A DNA stretch of 64,000 bases, taken from positions 2,976,001 to 3,040,000 of the forward strand of contig JAJFPB010000009.1 in the NCBI GenBank assembly GCA_020881915.1. Direction: 5' to 3'. Positions 33,008 to 45,388 of this stretch are shown here, piece by piece (the first letter of the stretch is position 1; every line of letters starts with the position of its first letter). Source of the stretch: Paramyrothecium sp. XJ0827. Its lineage: Eukaryota > Ascomycota > Sordariomycetes > Hypocreales > Stachybotryaceae. The notes under the pieces were generated by a model. It searched no databases. It saw nothing but the letters and a program-made list of their open reading frames with translations, and was not told the origin of the DNA. A program made the translations under genes and the position numbers.

Positions 33008-36000
33008 CCTGCCCCTTTGGTATGTGTGAGAAACTCGGAGAAAGACAGGTGATGGGTGAGAGAGGAGTCGTCAGCAGGTCGGACTACGATGGGGAATGGT
33101 GGTGAAGTAGTTTGAGGTTGAGCATGTGTTGAAGGAATGAATGTTCCTCTAGGCCCTTCTATATACTTGCCTTTAAACCCTTCTTTTTTACCCCTTCTCT
33201 TTTTCTTCTTTCCCTTCCTAGCGAACTACAACCTCTAGCCATTCCCTGATGCCCCGGTCCGATGTAGTGCATGTGGCCCGAAAGCTGCTATATCCGATAT
33301 GTAGGTCGTGGACCGGCCGAGACTCGTCCGATGCAGCCCCACCCCACCCGGAGTTTTTGTGTTGGTTTGTGGCTCCAGGGTGTCCGGACATATTTCTCGA
33401 TCGTGTTTTTCCCATGTCCGATCCGACTTTGTTGCTCCTCGCTCCCATCCTCCCCATCTTGATTATGGGAGAGGTGGGTTGGGCCCCTTCAGGGCCCGTA
33501 TGTCAACCTCTGTTTTAACGCCATTCCCAGCATAAACAGCTTATCCCGGCAGTTAATTGGTGCACAAATGTGGAGGAGCCTTGGCCTAATTCCTGAGTCA
33601 GTCCAATTCATCCTCGGGCAATGCTACTTAGACATATAACCCGCCCGGTCCCCTGCTGAATGATGACCAGACCATGTCCTCTCAGGTCTACTAGCTAAGA
33701 AATCCGGTACATAGAAGCATGGAGATATGCCCACGTAATATTATAAATTTTCTTGCAAGGAGCATTCCCCGTCCTTGGAAGATACAGATATTACCAAGTA
33801 TTATAACTCGCACCGATATCATAACAAAGCCTACAATGTTTGCAACATATTACCCCAGGCCAAATGCTAGCATAGTTATCAGTGTGTGGGGAGATTTTTA
33901 GTAGTGCGAATCGCCGTCTCTTCGCAAAGTCAGTGAGCGCACAATCATAGCTAGGGAGAAATTAGAGCGTGACCCTGAGCATCTGATTATCATCATCCGA
34001 CGGCCCAAAAGTAATTAATGGTTAGTACTATGAGGAAGCCGCAACATTATCACCCCACTGTCTTTGCTAACATTTCAGGGCTAGCCTTGTGGTGTAAGTA
34101 ATCTTGCCGGACGGGAACGATGAGATAGCCTATTACATCCTAGTCTCGGTAATTTCGCCATAATAAACGACGTTGCATTAGAGAATAGCGGTGAGATTGT
34201 AGAATTACGACGCTGACATGAAAACACGATGGCGTGTCAACTCACTGTTAATCAACCAATCATACCGTATTACACATCACCATCTTCTCCTCCCGTCTCA
34301 CCCGCCCGTGCATTCACTTGGTCCGAAACCTACGTAAACCCTTATTCGAATCAATACCTGCCAATATGTACAAGGATGCGATAACCATGCGTTGCATCTG
34401 CTGGGCACGGGCCGGTTTTAGAAAGCATCCTCCCCTGTCTTATCGGTCTCGATCGATCTCAGAAAAATGCCCAACCATTTCAGACTTTGTTTCTGGAAGA
34501 GGTAATGGCATCATCCAACGTGAAAAACTGCAATGTCGTTCAAGTCTCTCGAAATGAGATCGAGGTAGTTGGACAATATTTCATATTGGGATCAATTTGC
34601 CTGAATAATTTAATGCTTTGAATATTCCTCGCATTACAAGGCTGAGCTTACCAATCACAATTAGGGCTTGTGCAAGCATTATTGATCCAGAATACGTTAT
34701 CTGGACTCGATGTGGTTTTCCTTTTGTGTGGCAGTCATTGGAGGTACGAGCCTCCTCCATCTACCCACAGCCATTATCATTATATGCAAGCGTGCATTAT
34801 TAGCCCTTGCCGCTCAGCCCTTTTCCCTTAAGACCTTTAAACCTTTAAACCTTTAATTAATTCCTGCATTATTTACCAAAATGGCTTCGTATTGCGTATA
34901 TAATATGTAGTACGCCACTGTATCTCTAACAGGTTATATGTGTGGGCGTGTGATTAAGAAGATTTATAATGTTATGTCAGACCTAGAGTTCCACACCCTT
35001 TGACTGCTGGTGCTATGATAAGTTCCATAGCCAAGTTGCTTATCTTTATCAGTCCTCACTTATCGAAGTGGACGGGACCACAAACCCCATACCCAAGGAC
35101 TTGATGAACAGACTCGCCGAACTGAAGAATATCCAGTCGCCAACCAGAGAGTTTGGATTGCGCTCAAAACTTACAATAATAACTTTCCATGCCCATCTCA
35201 AATGGGGAAGACAATTTCTCGACTTCTTTTGCAACCTCATGCTGAATCCCTATGAACGCGATGTCAACGCCAGAGATGCCTGTCCCAAGTTCGAGCTCGC
35301 TGCCTGCGCAATGAGTGACACTGCGATGCCGCGATTGCTCGAAAACATGGGCCAAACTGGTAGCAACGAACTTGTAAAACTGTGCTTGGTCCTTATCGCT
35401 CAGGAAGGCGAATCACGGCATTGATATAGAGAAAGGTAACGGCGTGGTACTTGATGCTAGCTGCTACTTTGCTCAAAACGAGCTGGAGTTCTGTAGTTTG
35501 GGGAATTGGGCCATACGAAACTCCTCACCTAGTATTCCAGATACAATTGAATTACTTAAAAGTACCACCTATCAACAAAAAATTGCTCTAACCCTTCACT
35601 GAAGAACCTTCATAGCGCACTACCTCAGGCATACACCGTGCGCAGCGCATGTCAATAAAGAGTTCAATAATAGGGACTAACTCTATAGCATAAAGATCGC
35701 CATGAATTATTGAGAACCCTTATCCAAGTCTGTCTCCTCAAAAACTAATATTAATATTCAAGAATTTTTCAACATACCACAAGGTTCAAAACAGTCAAAA
35801 CTTTGCGACCTTGATCTATCTGTGCGTCACGTCAAGATAATTTACAAGCCCACACAATATTATTCTTCTATTACAACTTGCCACACACGGTTGTGACCAC
35901 AGAGTTACACCTGTGATCAGAGGAACAAGGTTAATTAATTAAAAGAGAAACGAGCCATTGCTATTCGAGAGATTTACATGATCCTTCCACTTTAGCAGGG

Positions 36001-36906
36001 TTTAGAGTACTGGCCGGACTTAATCGTCTTACCCTATATCCTCCAATAGCACCCTGTGGTTTAGAATCTTTATCTCATGTTCCAGATCTAATGGAATCCG
36101 CGGTTATCATGCAGGATTGAATGATTGAAATGCCGCCAGACCCAACAGGTGCTTGTGCCACCCAGGTGCATGCAGCGCGTGGAGTCAACTCGGCATGCAC
36201 ATGTCAGCCATGGGGCCCTGATTGGAGACGAGGGAATATCCCAAGCTGCTGTGCGATAGCTACTTTGCCAAGGCTGCTGTGCCACGGCCGCAATGTGAGG
36301 ATTTCAACCAATACGACATGCAGTTTGGACTTTGTGGCTTCCGCCACTTTGTTGTCTAAGGAAAGGGCACGATGGTAGAGGTCAGCATGCCTTCGCTAGA
36401 TATGTTAGATACATGGAGAGGTATTGCATACACTGTCACCGAGTTTTATTTGAGGGTATACCGCTATTACTATTAGCTTGATGGAGAATTCTTTGACATA
36501 TTGAAAACCTATTTGTTAGGTATAATAACACTTCTGTCTCCCGGGCATTGTGTTTTTGATGCAGGAAAAACTGAAGTACCACCGAACAGGCTACTGCGTT
36601 AATTAATAGTCTAAGCATTGTGTGGAGCCCATACGTCTGTTGTAGCGGTCCAATAGCTTGAGAGATACCGGTACCAGGTTGATAAGGTGAGGCTCAGCGG
36701 ACACGGCTGGGGACTAATGCAGGCTGACTTGGTGCATTACCCCCTGGAGGAACCGGTGGGCATAAAAAGGGGTCCTTCGCTTAGTGTCCGAAGGGTTCTT
36801 CCCGCATCTCCACTGGTCCAGCTACCTTATATTTCTGCCGAGCTGCATACGTTTATAGCCCGAAGAACGGGTGTCGCTTTATGTGCGGGCTTTCGTTTCC
36901 GACATC
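33008..36906. other. Long gene-free region, partly AT-rich
   Basis: About 3.9 kb without a supported gene. 33020-33540 is GC-balanced promoter DNA of the dehydrogenase with repeated TCCGAT motifs. From about 33700 to 36600 the sequence is AT-rich with many short stops. A short tandem CCTTTAAA motif (three copies) lies at about 34833-34857. An open frame at 35068-35424 lacks an ATG and reads protein-like in its middle, but I cannot place it. The last 250 bp is the promoter of the Zn2Cys6 gene. Confidence 0.5.
33257..33426. promoter_or_regulatory. Cluster of GTCCGAT / TCCGAT motifs upstream of the dehydrogenase
   Basis: GTCCGATG at 33257-33264 and 33326-33333, TCCGAT at 33293-33298, the palindrome GTCCGGAC at 33382-33389, and GTCCGATCCGA at 33416-33426. 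Five CGG-type half-sites in 170 bp look like a binding region for a Zn2Cys6 activator controlling the divergent dehydrogenase. The factor is unknown. Confidence 0.4.
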
Positions 36907-39495
36907 ATGACCGGCTCTACGCCCCGGTCACTGCGACGTGAGAGCGGGTCTCAACAACCAAACAATCCCGATCCGGATAGCGACTCGGCCTCTGCCACGA
37001 GGGTGACGGCAGGGAGGAGACGGAAACGCACCCGCTCCAACAATGACGAGCCGCCTGCCGCTGCTGCTGCCGCCGCCGCCGCCGCCGCCGCTGCTGCTGC
37101 CTGTGATCAGTGCCGGTTACGGAAAGTTCGCTGTGACCGGCGGCAGCCCGACTGTTCGAATTGCCGCAAGTCGGGTGTGGTGTGTTCGAGTTCGTACACG
37201 CTCAAGCGCGTGAATCACACAAAGCAATTGTATGCATCGAATCAGTCACCACTGGCTGAGGCGTGCCCGGTTAACGTTGATTAGACGTGGCGACATCTCT
37301 GTCGTTCTCGAGAGACTGGACCACATCGATACGACACTTGCCGCCTTGACGAAACCCCTTCATCAGGCAGCAGCCCAGCCGTGGTGTGACCCTCAAGCCG
37401 AAGCACCATCTTCCAATGATCCGGCACCACTTCTACTTCCCGAATTCGACTTCGATCAACTGTCCGACGCTCCCGCCGCCGCCGATCACCCCGCCTCCGT
37501 TGACGCTGCGTTTGAGATAGTCGAGTTAGACGAAGGCGGGAAGCGTATCTACGGATACCCAGCGCCTTTTGTCCTGCTCAAAGCCTTGCAGCGCCAGGCA
37601 GCTGGTGCTCTTGTCGAGTCCGACGAACAGAGCGAGCACCATGGCAATGGCGGAGGAACGAGCAACATGACTCGTGCCCTACAGATCCCTCACGTCAGGG
37701 CCGCACTGGAGGCAAAGCTGGAGGATTTTCCATTCAAGTCACCACGACCGGAGCCTGCCATGGCTGGGGATACAAACCCTATAACCACTCCTTCACGCCT
37801 CTTGTGTAACCTGTTTGTAGAAGGGTACTTGAAACACATCAATTCGCGCACACCTATCTTCGGCGACGCGGAATTGCGTTCTGCCATAGAGGCACACTAC
37901 AATGAGGAGGAATCCAAGGAGAACAGTGCGTGGGCTCTGATCATCAACAACGTCGTCCTCCTTGAGTTCGGTTTAGAGATACGAGCAGCCCGCGCTTCTC
38001 AACCCAACTCTCGCGGCATGAATGATGATATCCTCCCTTCGTTTTTGAGAAATTGTGACAAGGCCATCGAAAATCTCCATACCTTTACAACACCCAGCTT
38101 GGTCAACATTCAGGCCCTGATGACCCTGGTATGTTTCCTTACTGCTTAAAGCCCTCAGGAAACTCTGATCCGCTCACCCCGTTGCATTCCTACTGACTCG
38201 CCTAGACTCTTGTTGCTCGGGACTTCTACAGTCTCGTGGTGACCCAGAAAGTATGCCACGCGGCTTGTGAAGCAGGGCGCACATATGGCCTCCACCGCTC
38301 CACGGCTCAGTTTTCAAGAGAAGGGAGCACCTCCGATGACTCGGATGCCGTTCGAAAGCGAGTCTTTCAAGTTCTTTATACCATGGATAAACAGCGTGTC
38401 TTCATGACCGGTCTTCCGTGTGACCTGCATATGTTTGACTCGGATTATCTCCCATTCAGCGATGCCTTTGGCAGGTTAGCAAACCTCTGGGAAGATATTT
38501 ACTTGAGTTTGTATACTTCGAGAGCAGCCAGATCAAGTGAAGAGGCGCGTGCTTCACAAGTGGTGCGACTCAGCAACTCCTTAGACAGATACTGCTTGAA
38601 GTACATCAAGTCATTGCCTACAAGTCCAGATAACTCAGAAGAAAGCTATCCTGTCAAGATGGAACTGGTTTATGGGTTTCACGTATCCCAGGTCCTCGTT
38701 CTTCGCTGCGAACGACGCAACATAAAGAGCCAAGAAAAGATGCGCGAGCTTGGGCGAACAAGCTTAAAGCTGATCCTTGCTGTGTGTAAGCCACCACTCA
38801 CGGCGCCTCAGCTGGCACTACTGGCAAGTATAATCGGCAACTACCCGATGGTTGCATTCTTCGAGCTTGTGTCCTATCACATGGCTGGTCTGCTCAGAAC
38901 AGGGGAAGTCGAAGAAGAAATGCAGGCCGACATCTCACTGCTCCGGGATGTTTGCAAGCACCTACAAATACCGGAGCATGAGAAGCTCACACACATATTC
39001 TATGCCCGCCTGAAGCTAGGGCTGAGGTGGGCACTGGGCATCCTGGAGGTCTTGACAGACGCTCTCGCAAGCGTGGCACTGAATCAAGACGGAGAAAGTC
39101 AACACTCGCGAGCATCGTTTGCAAGCAGCTCCAAAAACTCTTCGAACCTCGTAACGCCAGAACTCTTCCATGTTTGTCCTATCCGTTTGCCCACTGTGGA
39201 CGAACGCAATTCAAAACTCTCATCATCCCGTTCCGGCGACACGACAGAGTTTAGCTCCATCGAGCTTGCAGAGCGGACAGATTTTGGTTTCTTCTCCTTA
39301 ATGGGTACAGATTTAACTAATCTGGACTCAGTGCGTGCGTCATCGGCGTGTGACTTTCCCCGCCCGTCATCGTCCGTAATGGCCTCATCTCAATCGGAGC
39401 TGGCCCCAGTCATCGCAACGGGCAGTGCTGACTGGGACAGCAGCAACATGGAATACTTTCAGGGAGCATTCGAGAATGGGTCGAGTTGGTCGTGA
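36907..39495 (+). CDS. Zn2Cys6 (fungal binuclear cluster) transcription factor
   Basis: Exons 36907-37229, 37285-38128 and 38206-39495 give 818 residues. The binuclear zinc cluster is perfect: C66-x2-C69-x6-C76-x6-C83-x2-C86-x6-C93. It is preceded by a basic region (RRRKRTRS) and a run of 15 Ala (51-65) coded by GCC/GCT repeats. The fungal-specific regulatory domain occupies roughly residues 290-560 (NLFVEGYLKHINSRTPIFG; later VARDFYSLVVTQKVCHAACEAGRTYGLHRS; RVFQVLYTMDKQRVFMTGLPCDLHMFDSD). The ATG at 36907 is preferred to upstream non-ATG codons. Its place at the left border of the FAS/dioxygenase/decarboxylase genes suggests it is the pathway-specific activator. It is convergent with the DHA1 exporter gene. 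Confidence 0.92.
37054..37101 (+). repeat. GCC/GCT trinucleotide run coding poly-alanine
   Basis: Fifteen consecutive Ala codons immediately upstream of the zinc cluster, mostly GCC in the centre. This is a length-variable tract by nature. Confidence 0.8.
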
Positions 39496-39843
39496 CCAGT
39501 TTGACTGGATGCTCACTTTGCTACGCGAGCACCATCTTTTCTCAGCGTATGATGGAAGGTGATGCGACCGTTCGTCAAGGGAAACAGAATATACATGGTC
39601 AAGTAAGAGTGGATTATCGTCGGCAAACCCATTCATTTATTACTGATAGGTTCTATCAACTGGTAGCAGCCTCATTTCATCGCAATACTGTGTATAGTAT
39701 TGGGCATTAAACTGAACCCCTTGACACTCGTTATTCAAGGCATGGATTAGTCACTGTCTAAGCCGAGTGCGTCCATATACTGAGTCTCAGTATAAGTGTG
39801 AGGCCTGCGCAAATAGTTCAGTAAGGCTCAAAGACCATATCCT
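39496..39843. other. Convergent intergenic spacer
   Basis: About 350 bp between the 3' ends of the regulator and the DHA1 transporter. Nothing further is seen. Confidence 0.5.
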
Positions 39844-41801
39844 CTAACCCTCCAGGATAACATCGCCAGCAGCGTATGGGCTCATAGCCCGGAGAGTGGC
39901 GCCCTTCCAGCGCAAGACCGTGGGGGCGAAGGTGCCCATAGCCGCCGCGATAGCAGCCAGTATGGTGCTAGACCAGCCGTAGCCCCAGTAGCCGATCATA
40001 GATGGGGCCATAACCGGCATGGCGAAGGCGGCAAGAGACCGAGTCACGGTCAGAGCCCCCTGTGCTGACGCTGCGTAAACCGGGTAAGCGTCCATCATGT
40101 AGGCCTGCATGCACATGAAAGACATTACGATGCCTACAGAGGCGATCGCCATGCCTATATTGGGAACGATCCAGTGTGCCCGTGCCATGGCGGCCCAGCC
40201 GAACAAGAGGAGTCCGCCAGGGATGAGGATAGCTGAGGGGAACATTAGCCACACCCTGTGCTCTGGGAGGCCAATGTTATCGTTGCGCCTCTTCAAAACA
40301 CGGTATATCTAGGCAATAAGAATGAGGATCAATTCGTATGAGTTATGGAGTGTACTAGTTCAACACTTACAAAATCGCCCAACGGGCCAGTCACTTCGCA
40401 ACCGAGCACGAGACCGATGGTAATCGACAGATAGTTGGCGCTGGCCCGGAGCGGGTCCATGTTGTACAAGTCCCTCCATAACGAGTCTAGGAGTTTCAAG
40501 ATGTGTTAGCTAAGGCTCCTGAGATAGTGGTCTTGATGGGGACCAAGAGGGCGTACGATATGTGGCGATAGACAGCTGGTATAGACCAAAGTAGAAACCA
40601 AACTGCAGTGCCAAGACTTGTATAATAGGCTGAGTGCCAAGCAGGATGAAAGGCCGGGCAAGTCCCTTTTTAATAAGCTCTTTCGTAGTATTTGACTTCA
40701 AGCTGCTACCAGAGTAAGTTACGGTCGTGGAAGTGTCGTTGAACTTTGTTAGCTTCGCGGCTCTCCTTCGACGCAGAATAACCGGGCCGAAGGTTTCGGG
40801 AAGGAGTAGAAGACCGGGTAAGAGGACTGCAGCAGACACGAATGAGAGGACATAGAAGATATACGGCCAATTGTAGTGTTTTAAGATATACCCAGCAAGC
40901 AATGGCCCTGCGGTCGGTCCCAGGAGTGGCATGATTGTGTAAATTGCCAGTGCAAAACCCCTGCGGTCGCTCTCCCAGAGGTCGCTGAGAACACCCGTCC
41001 CGAGCTAGTCTCGACGGCATCAGCTAAATTCGGAGATACTAAGACGGAAAAGAGTATAGCTAATGCATGAGAGTACAGGAAGCAATGTACTAACCGCTGT
41101 TGGCCCGCTGCCACAGAGCCCACTCGCAAGTCGTAGGAACAGGAAAACGCGATGGTCTCTAACAAGTGCACAGAGTAGGTTGAAGATGATAAAACCCAGG
41201 TTCCCAATATGAAGAATCGGCGCACGACCAAAAACTTCTGATAGCTGAGTGAAAAAGCAAGTAAGCATTACCTCCACTATACGTTGAACACAGGGCGACA
41301 ACATACCGGTCCCATGACCAAAGGTCCTGACGTCCTAGAACAATACTTAAGCTAAGTAACTGATTCATCTCATTTGGGGACTGTAATGAGTCATCCTTCT
41401 TGGGAGAATATACATACCAGCCAAGCACAAAAAGTGACATAGTTAGTTGCAGGACTGCTTGAGAGGTGATGTGCAAGTCACGAGCCAGCGAAGGCATTGC
41501 GGGGACTACCATGGCCGCGGCAGTTGGCGAGACAAGGCAGTAAAATGACACAATCATGGCACAAGTCCATTTTCGTGATGACTTCCAATTCTTAGGATTT
41601 CCTGGGTCAGACTGTGATGTCCATTGCAACTATTGGAGGGAATGAAATTAATGTTGGTGATTGCAAAAGTACAATCGATTCTTTACGAACCATTTGCCCT
41701 CCGGTTTGTACGAATCTAGTAGCTGTTTGATCGTCCCCAGCAGATCCTAGTTCTGGCCTCAGAAGTGCCGTCGCCTCATTCGGTTCGTTTTCATTGGTCA
41801 T
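39844..41801 (-). CDS. MFS transporter, DHA1 family
   Basis: Seven exons (41801-about 41691, 41629-41418, 41334-41307, 41244-41095, 41004-40557, 40486-40371, 40308-39844) give about 509 residues. The first intron donor is weak: GTTCGT at 41690 or GTACTT at 41672. The third exon is only 28 bp but is required to form TSGPLVMGPLSEVFGRAP, the motif A of drug:H+ antiporters. The N-terminus has SDPGNPKNW before helix 1, typical of fungal DHA1 members; PLLGPTAGPLLAGY is the antiporter motif C region. Twelve helices are expected in the plasma membrane, with a short tail. Lying between the regulator and the dioxygenase, it is the likely exporter of the cluster product. Confidence 0.88.
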
Positions 41802-42182
41802 GATGTTTGAAAGTGAAGAAAAACTCGATTGGATCAATGGAAGAGGCACTGCAGGAGCGAGTACTCCTGGGGTCGAGCCAGGTTCCTACTTAATGCGCCT
41901 GGAAGTTGAGGGGCGCTTTGTAAAACACGAACAAGCAAGTACTGACACTTGCTGAATGTCACAGAAAGGTCTTTCACACGTCACTTTATTCACGATTTGA
42001 TGGTTGTGATTAGGAAACGACTGTTGTGTAGCTGTCTCGGCAGAGGCTCATCAGCCGCCTGGCCGCCCCAGCTCAGAGCCCGGCTCGGACTCCGGGGCCC
42101 GAGCACCGAGGGGCTACAAGCCGAGTAGGAATACCGCAATTGCAATTCCGTGTTAATTGAATGATGGGAGAGCACACGAGCC
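41802..42182. other. Spacer between DHA1 transporter promoter and dioxygenase 3' end
   Basis: About 380 bp. Promoter of the transporter (minus strand), GC-rich around 42050-42120. No gene. Confidence 0.5.
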
Positions 42183-43482
42183 CTAGTGTCGGTTCTCCAA
42201 CTTGTAGGGCCAACCCCCGGTCGCCTCAATGCGAGATTTGCTCTTTGGATCTAAGAAGGGCTCTTCTCCCATCGTCATGCAACGCCAACCCAAACGGGGA
42301 CCCACGCCAAAATGGTCGCTTGTTGCCGCGTGGAAAGTGCAGCGGTTATCCCAGATGGCTTCATAATTCTCGTCAGTGAGTCGCTCGAAGATGGAGAGGA
42401 AAAGCGGCCTGATCGCGGGTTGACGGATGGTTAAAACTTACCTAGGTCGCCCGTGTTTTCCCAGCGGAAACGAACCTGCACATCCTGGTTGTCCAAGACC
42501 AGACGCGTAATCTTCTCATGAATCTGCTTGGACTCGTCATCAGTCACATCGTCGATGCTGAGGCAGTTCGCGCCCCAGCCGAAGATGCTCTTCCAGCCGG
42601 TCAGAGGGTGGGTGCGGACGAGAGGGTGGTGGCTCTTGAACTCAAGCCCCACGTTGCTGGCGGCGCCGCGCGGGCCCGTGAACATTTTGTCCGGGTTGGC
42701 TTTGCCGTACTGGTAGAGACCATCGTTGTAGTGCGTTGCTGTCAGCGACTCGAAGAACTTCTTGTACGGGGTGGTAAGCCGATCGTAGATTTCATATCCC
42801 GAGGCCCAAAGAGTGTCTGTTACGCGTCTACGTTAGCTGTCGATTTTGTCTATTGTAGTGAATTGCCTTGAAAAAAAAAAATAAACATACCACCCCCGGT
42901 CTCTGGTAACACCGTCATGCGAAGCACGGTGTAAGTGGGTGGCGCCGGTTCGAAGCTCGAATCGGTATGCCACTCCTTGATATGTGTCTGTCTAGGCATC
43001 CCCTTGGTGTCGGCAAGATGCATCTTCTTCAGACGGTCAGGATCAACTTTGCCCATTTCGGGGTCGCTGCCATGCATGGCCAGCAGCGAATGTCGGTAGA
43101 ACCCATTCTCCTTAGGAGCCCCGGAGAGTTCATTGACGCGCCGGCAGAACTCCTTCTGTGTGTTATCGTCAACATTGTGCTGATTACGAAAAAACACGAC
43201 GCCACGCTGACCAACTATAACAGCAGGAAACACAAGTCAGCCAAAAAAAACAAATCCATTCCCAAATTGATGGGTTTCGTTATGAAGAAGGGGAGGTGTA
43301 CTCAATAAGGCCAGATCCCGCAAAATATCATCCGAGTTCGGGGCTTGCAGCCACTCGGTGATGTCGACATCCTTGAATTCAGTACCAATGATTGGAGTCA
43401 CTGGCACGCTCTTGAATTCTCGAAGAGAGCCAGTATCCGGGAAAGGGGGGTAAGACGACTCAGGAGCCTTGAAGGAGCCCAT
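42183..43482 (-). CDS. TauD-family 2-oxoglutarate/Fe(II) dioxygenase (copy 1)
   Basis: Four exons (43482-43302, 43214-42891, 42816-42442, 42358-42183) give 351 residues, and all introns are in phase 1. The jelly-roll dioxygenase has its iron ligands in place: HTD (H143, D145) and the distal His303 in TFHAATSD, with Arg at about 315-319 to hold 2-oxoglutarate. Also visible are RGVVFFRNQ, SGAPKENGF and HPLVRTHPLTGWKSIFGW, the hallmark of the fungal TauD/sulfonate-dioxygenase branch. It should hydroxylate or desaturate a small carboxylate using O2 and 2-oxoglutarate in the cytosol. It shares a 617-bp divergent promoter with the SMP-30-like gene. It is a paralogue of the dioxygenase at 54866-56188, so the two may act successively on the same alkyl diacid. 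Confidence 0.93.
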
Positions 43483-44099
43483 TTTGACACGATGAGGTGG
43501 TTTTTAGTAAGCTAAAGTATCATTAAGGCACAGGTGACAAAGAAGCAGGAATCAAATGAACAATAATTTCGAGCAAAGTTGGGCTAATTATAGGCTCGTT
43601 GCTGTAAATGCTGCAAATCAACCTTCCGACGTAATCTGCTATACGCAATGATCATTTGATCAATTCCCACAACCATATGCGTGATCGGCTTTTCGGGCGA
43701 CTGATCATGTCTCAGTGAATAGTGTTCTCTTGAGTCCGAGTACCCGGCAGTGGTGGAAGATGGTCAAGCAGGGCGAGCCGATATGCCGGTTGCAAGATGG
43801 CTCGGCAGCGCATGCCGAAACCCGAGCCATTGAATCTACTATCCTCGCACTTCGCATATGCCGGTCATGCCCCGGCCGAGTATCCTTGTCTTTTTCAGCC
43901 TCTACTTCTGAACTTGGCAATCAGCTGTTCTCCAGCAGTTTGCCGAGCTTTTGTGGTTGTGCTGTATTATTTTGTGTCACTTCTGACCTGCGGCCCTCAC
44001 CTATGCCTGTTGTACTTGCAATGCTTTGGATGCTTTCTTTGGGGAAAAAACACTACTCCTGAAAGATCAAGAAAGAGACGAAGCAGTTGTGTCGTCACT
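43483..44099. other. Divergent promoter: dioxygenase copy 1 / SMP-30-like gene
   Basis: About 620 bp with CGG/CCG half-sites (for example ATGCCGG and GAGCCGATATGCCGG around 43780, and CCCCGGCCGAG near 43875), as expected for a Zn2Cys6 regulator. An in-frame ATG of the SMP-30-like gene lies at 43797, so part of this may be transcribed. Confidence 0.45.
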
Positions 44100-45388
44100 A
44101 TGCAAGCGGTTCTTACTAGTTTGGACGTCGCAGCAAGCCAGAGCGTTACTGCGTCGTCTGTCGTCCAACCCTGCGAAGCCCATTACACAAATCAATTTCC
44201 ATCAATTCTTTGCATTCAGAGGTATGGCTCAGTTCTCCCGGAGGATTTTGAAAGGACTATCGCATCTACACCGGGCCATGTGGACACCTACGGCTCGACC
44301 AACGTTCCTAACGATCCAGCATTTGGACTCATTTCCAAGGCCGATTTCCTTATCTGGGATACAGACCATGCTGTTGATATCTTGGGGCCAAGTCCGTCCG
44401 TGGAAATTGTTTTTGAGGTCGGCAACATCCCTCACGAGGGAGTCGTCTACGAACCTGATCTCAATATCATTCTCTTCTCGCCTTTGAGGCCTCCTCCCAC
44501 ACTCCTAAAGATCGATCTCAATCAGGAACCCCCAATCTTGAGCAACATAACTACACAACCTCCGCTATTTGGTATCGGAGCCGTATATTATAAAGATCTG
44601 ATATACTATTGCGGATCTGCCACGCAGAGTGGTAATTATGTGGGCGGTCTATACGCTCTCAACGCCACGAGCAATAATGTCTGGCCGATTGCGAATAACT
44701 ACTTTGGATACAACTTTGGCACTTGTGACGACTTGGCTGTGGCCCCTAATGGCGATATCTGGTTCACAGATAACTGTAAGCATTTCGTTCTTGGTAACTT
44801 GGCTCTACGCCGGAGGGCTGTAAACTAAGGCTATTGTCCACCACAATAGGGTATACCTATTCCTTGCCCGAGCTGCACCATAACAACACGCTGCACCTGG
44901 AGCCTGCCGTGTACCGGTTCGTGCCGTCAACAGGTTTGCTGCAGGTGGTGACAGACGAGCTCTCGCAACCTAATGGTATCGCTTTTGCGCCCGACGGCAA
45001 GACAGTGTATATGACGGACAGCGGGGCAGACGTCATAACGGATGCGAACAGGAAGCTTCGCTACGTGTCTCATATGCGGCGCACCATCTACGCCGCCGAC
45101 GTGCTTCCCAGTGGCACTGGCATTGCAAACCGCCGCGCCATCTTCCTGGCCCAGGACCGCGTGCCCGATGGCATCAAGGTTTCGCGTAGTGGCTACCTTG
45201 TCGTCGCCACGGGTTCAGGCGTCGACGTCCTGAACCCCGCGGGTGTGCCCGTGCTCCGGGTTCAAACTGACTTTACTGTGTTGAATATCGTGTGGGCTGG
45301 AAAGGAAAACACGGATTTGTGGATGGTAGGGTATGAAAAGGTTGCGCGACTGAAATGGGCGCTCGAGGGTAATGTTCTTGCCAGGTAA
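44100..45388 (+). CDS. SMP-30/gluconolactonase-like beta-propeller protein
   Basis: Exons 44100-44775 and 44850-45388 give 404 residues from the chosen ATG. The same frame is open back to an ATG at 43797, but the added 101 residues are unlike the family and the true first exon is uncertain. Six-bladed-propeller landmarks are CDDLAVAPNGDIWFTDN (split by the intron), LSQPNGIAFAPDGKTVYMTDSGAD, YAADVLPSGTG, RVPDGIKVSRSGYLVVATGSGVDVLNPAG and WMVGYEKVARLKW. The Asn/Asp metal ligands of SMP-30 lactonases fall in the PNG and PDG motifs. A mature N-terminus resembling PCEAHYTNQFPSILCIQRY suggests a secreted or vesicular form. In this context it could form or open a gamma-lactone. Confidence 0.85.

Noticed and set aside
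32688..33052. Plus-strand ORFs across the dehydrogenase first exon
   Set aside because: Antisense shadows of a gene whose exons all match a known family.
34833..34860. CCTTTAAA tandem copies as a CRISPR-like or telomere-like array
   Set aside because: Only three short copies in AT-rich DNA of a eukaryote; simple local slippage is sufficient.
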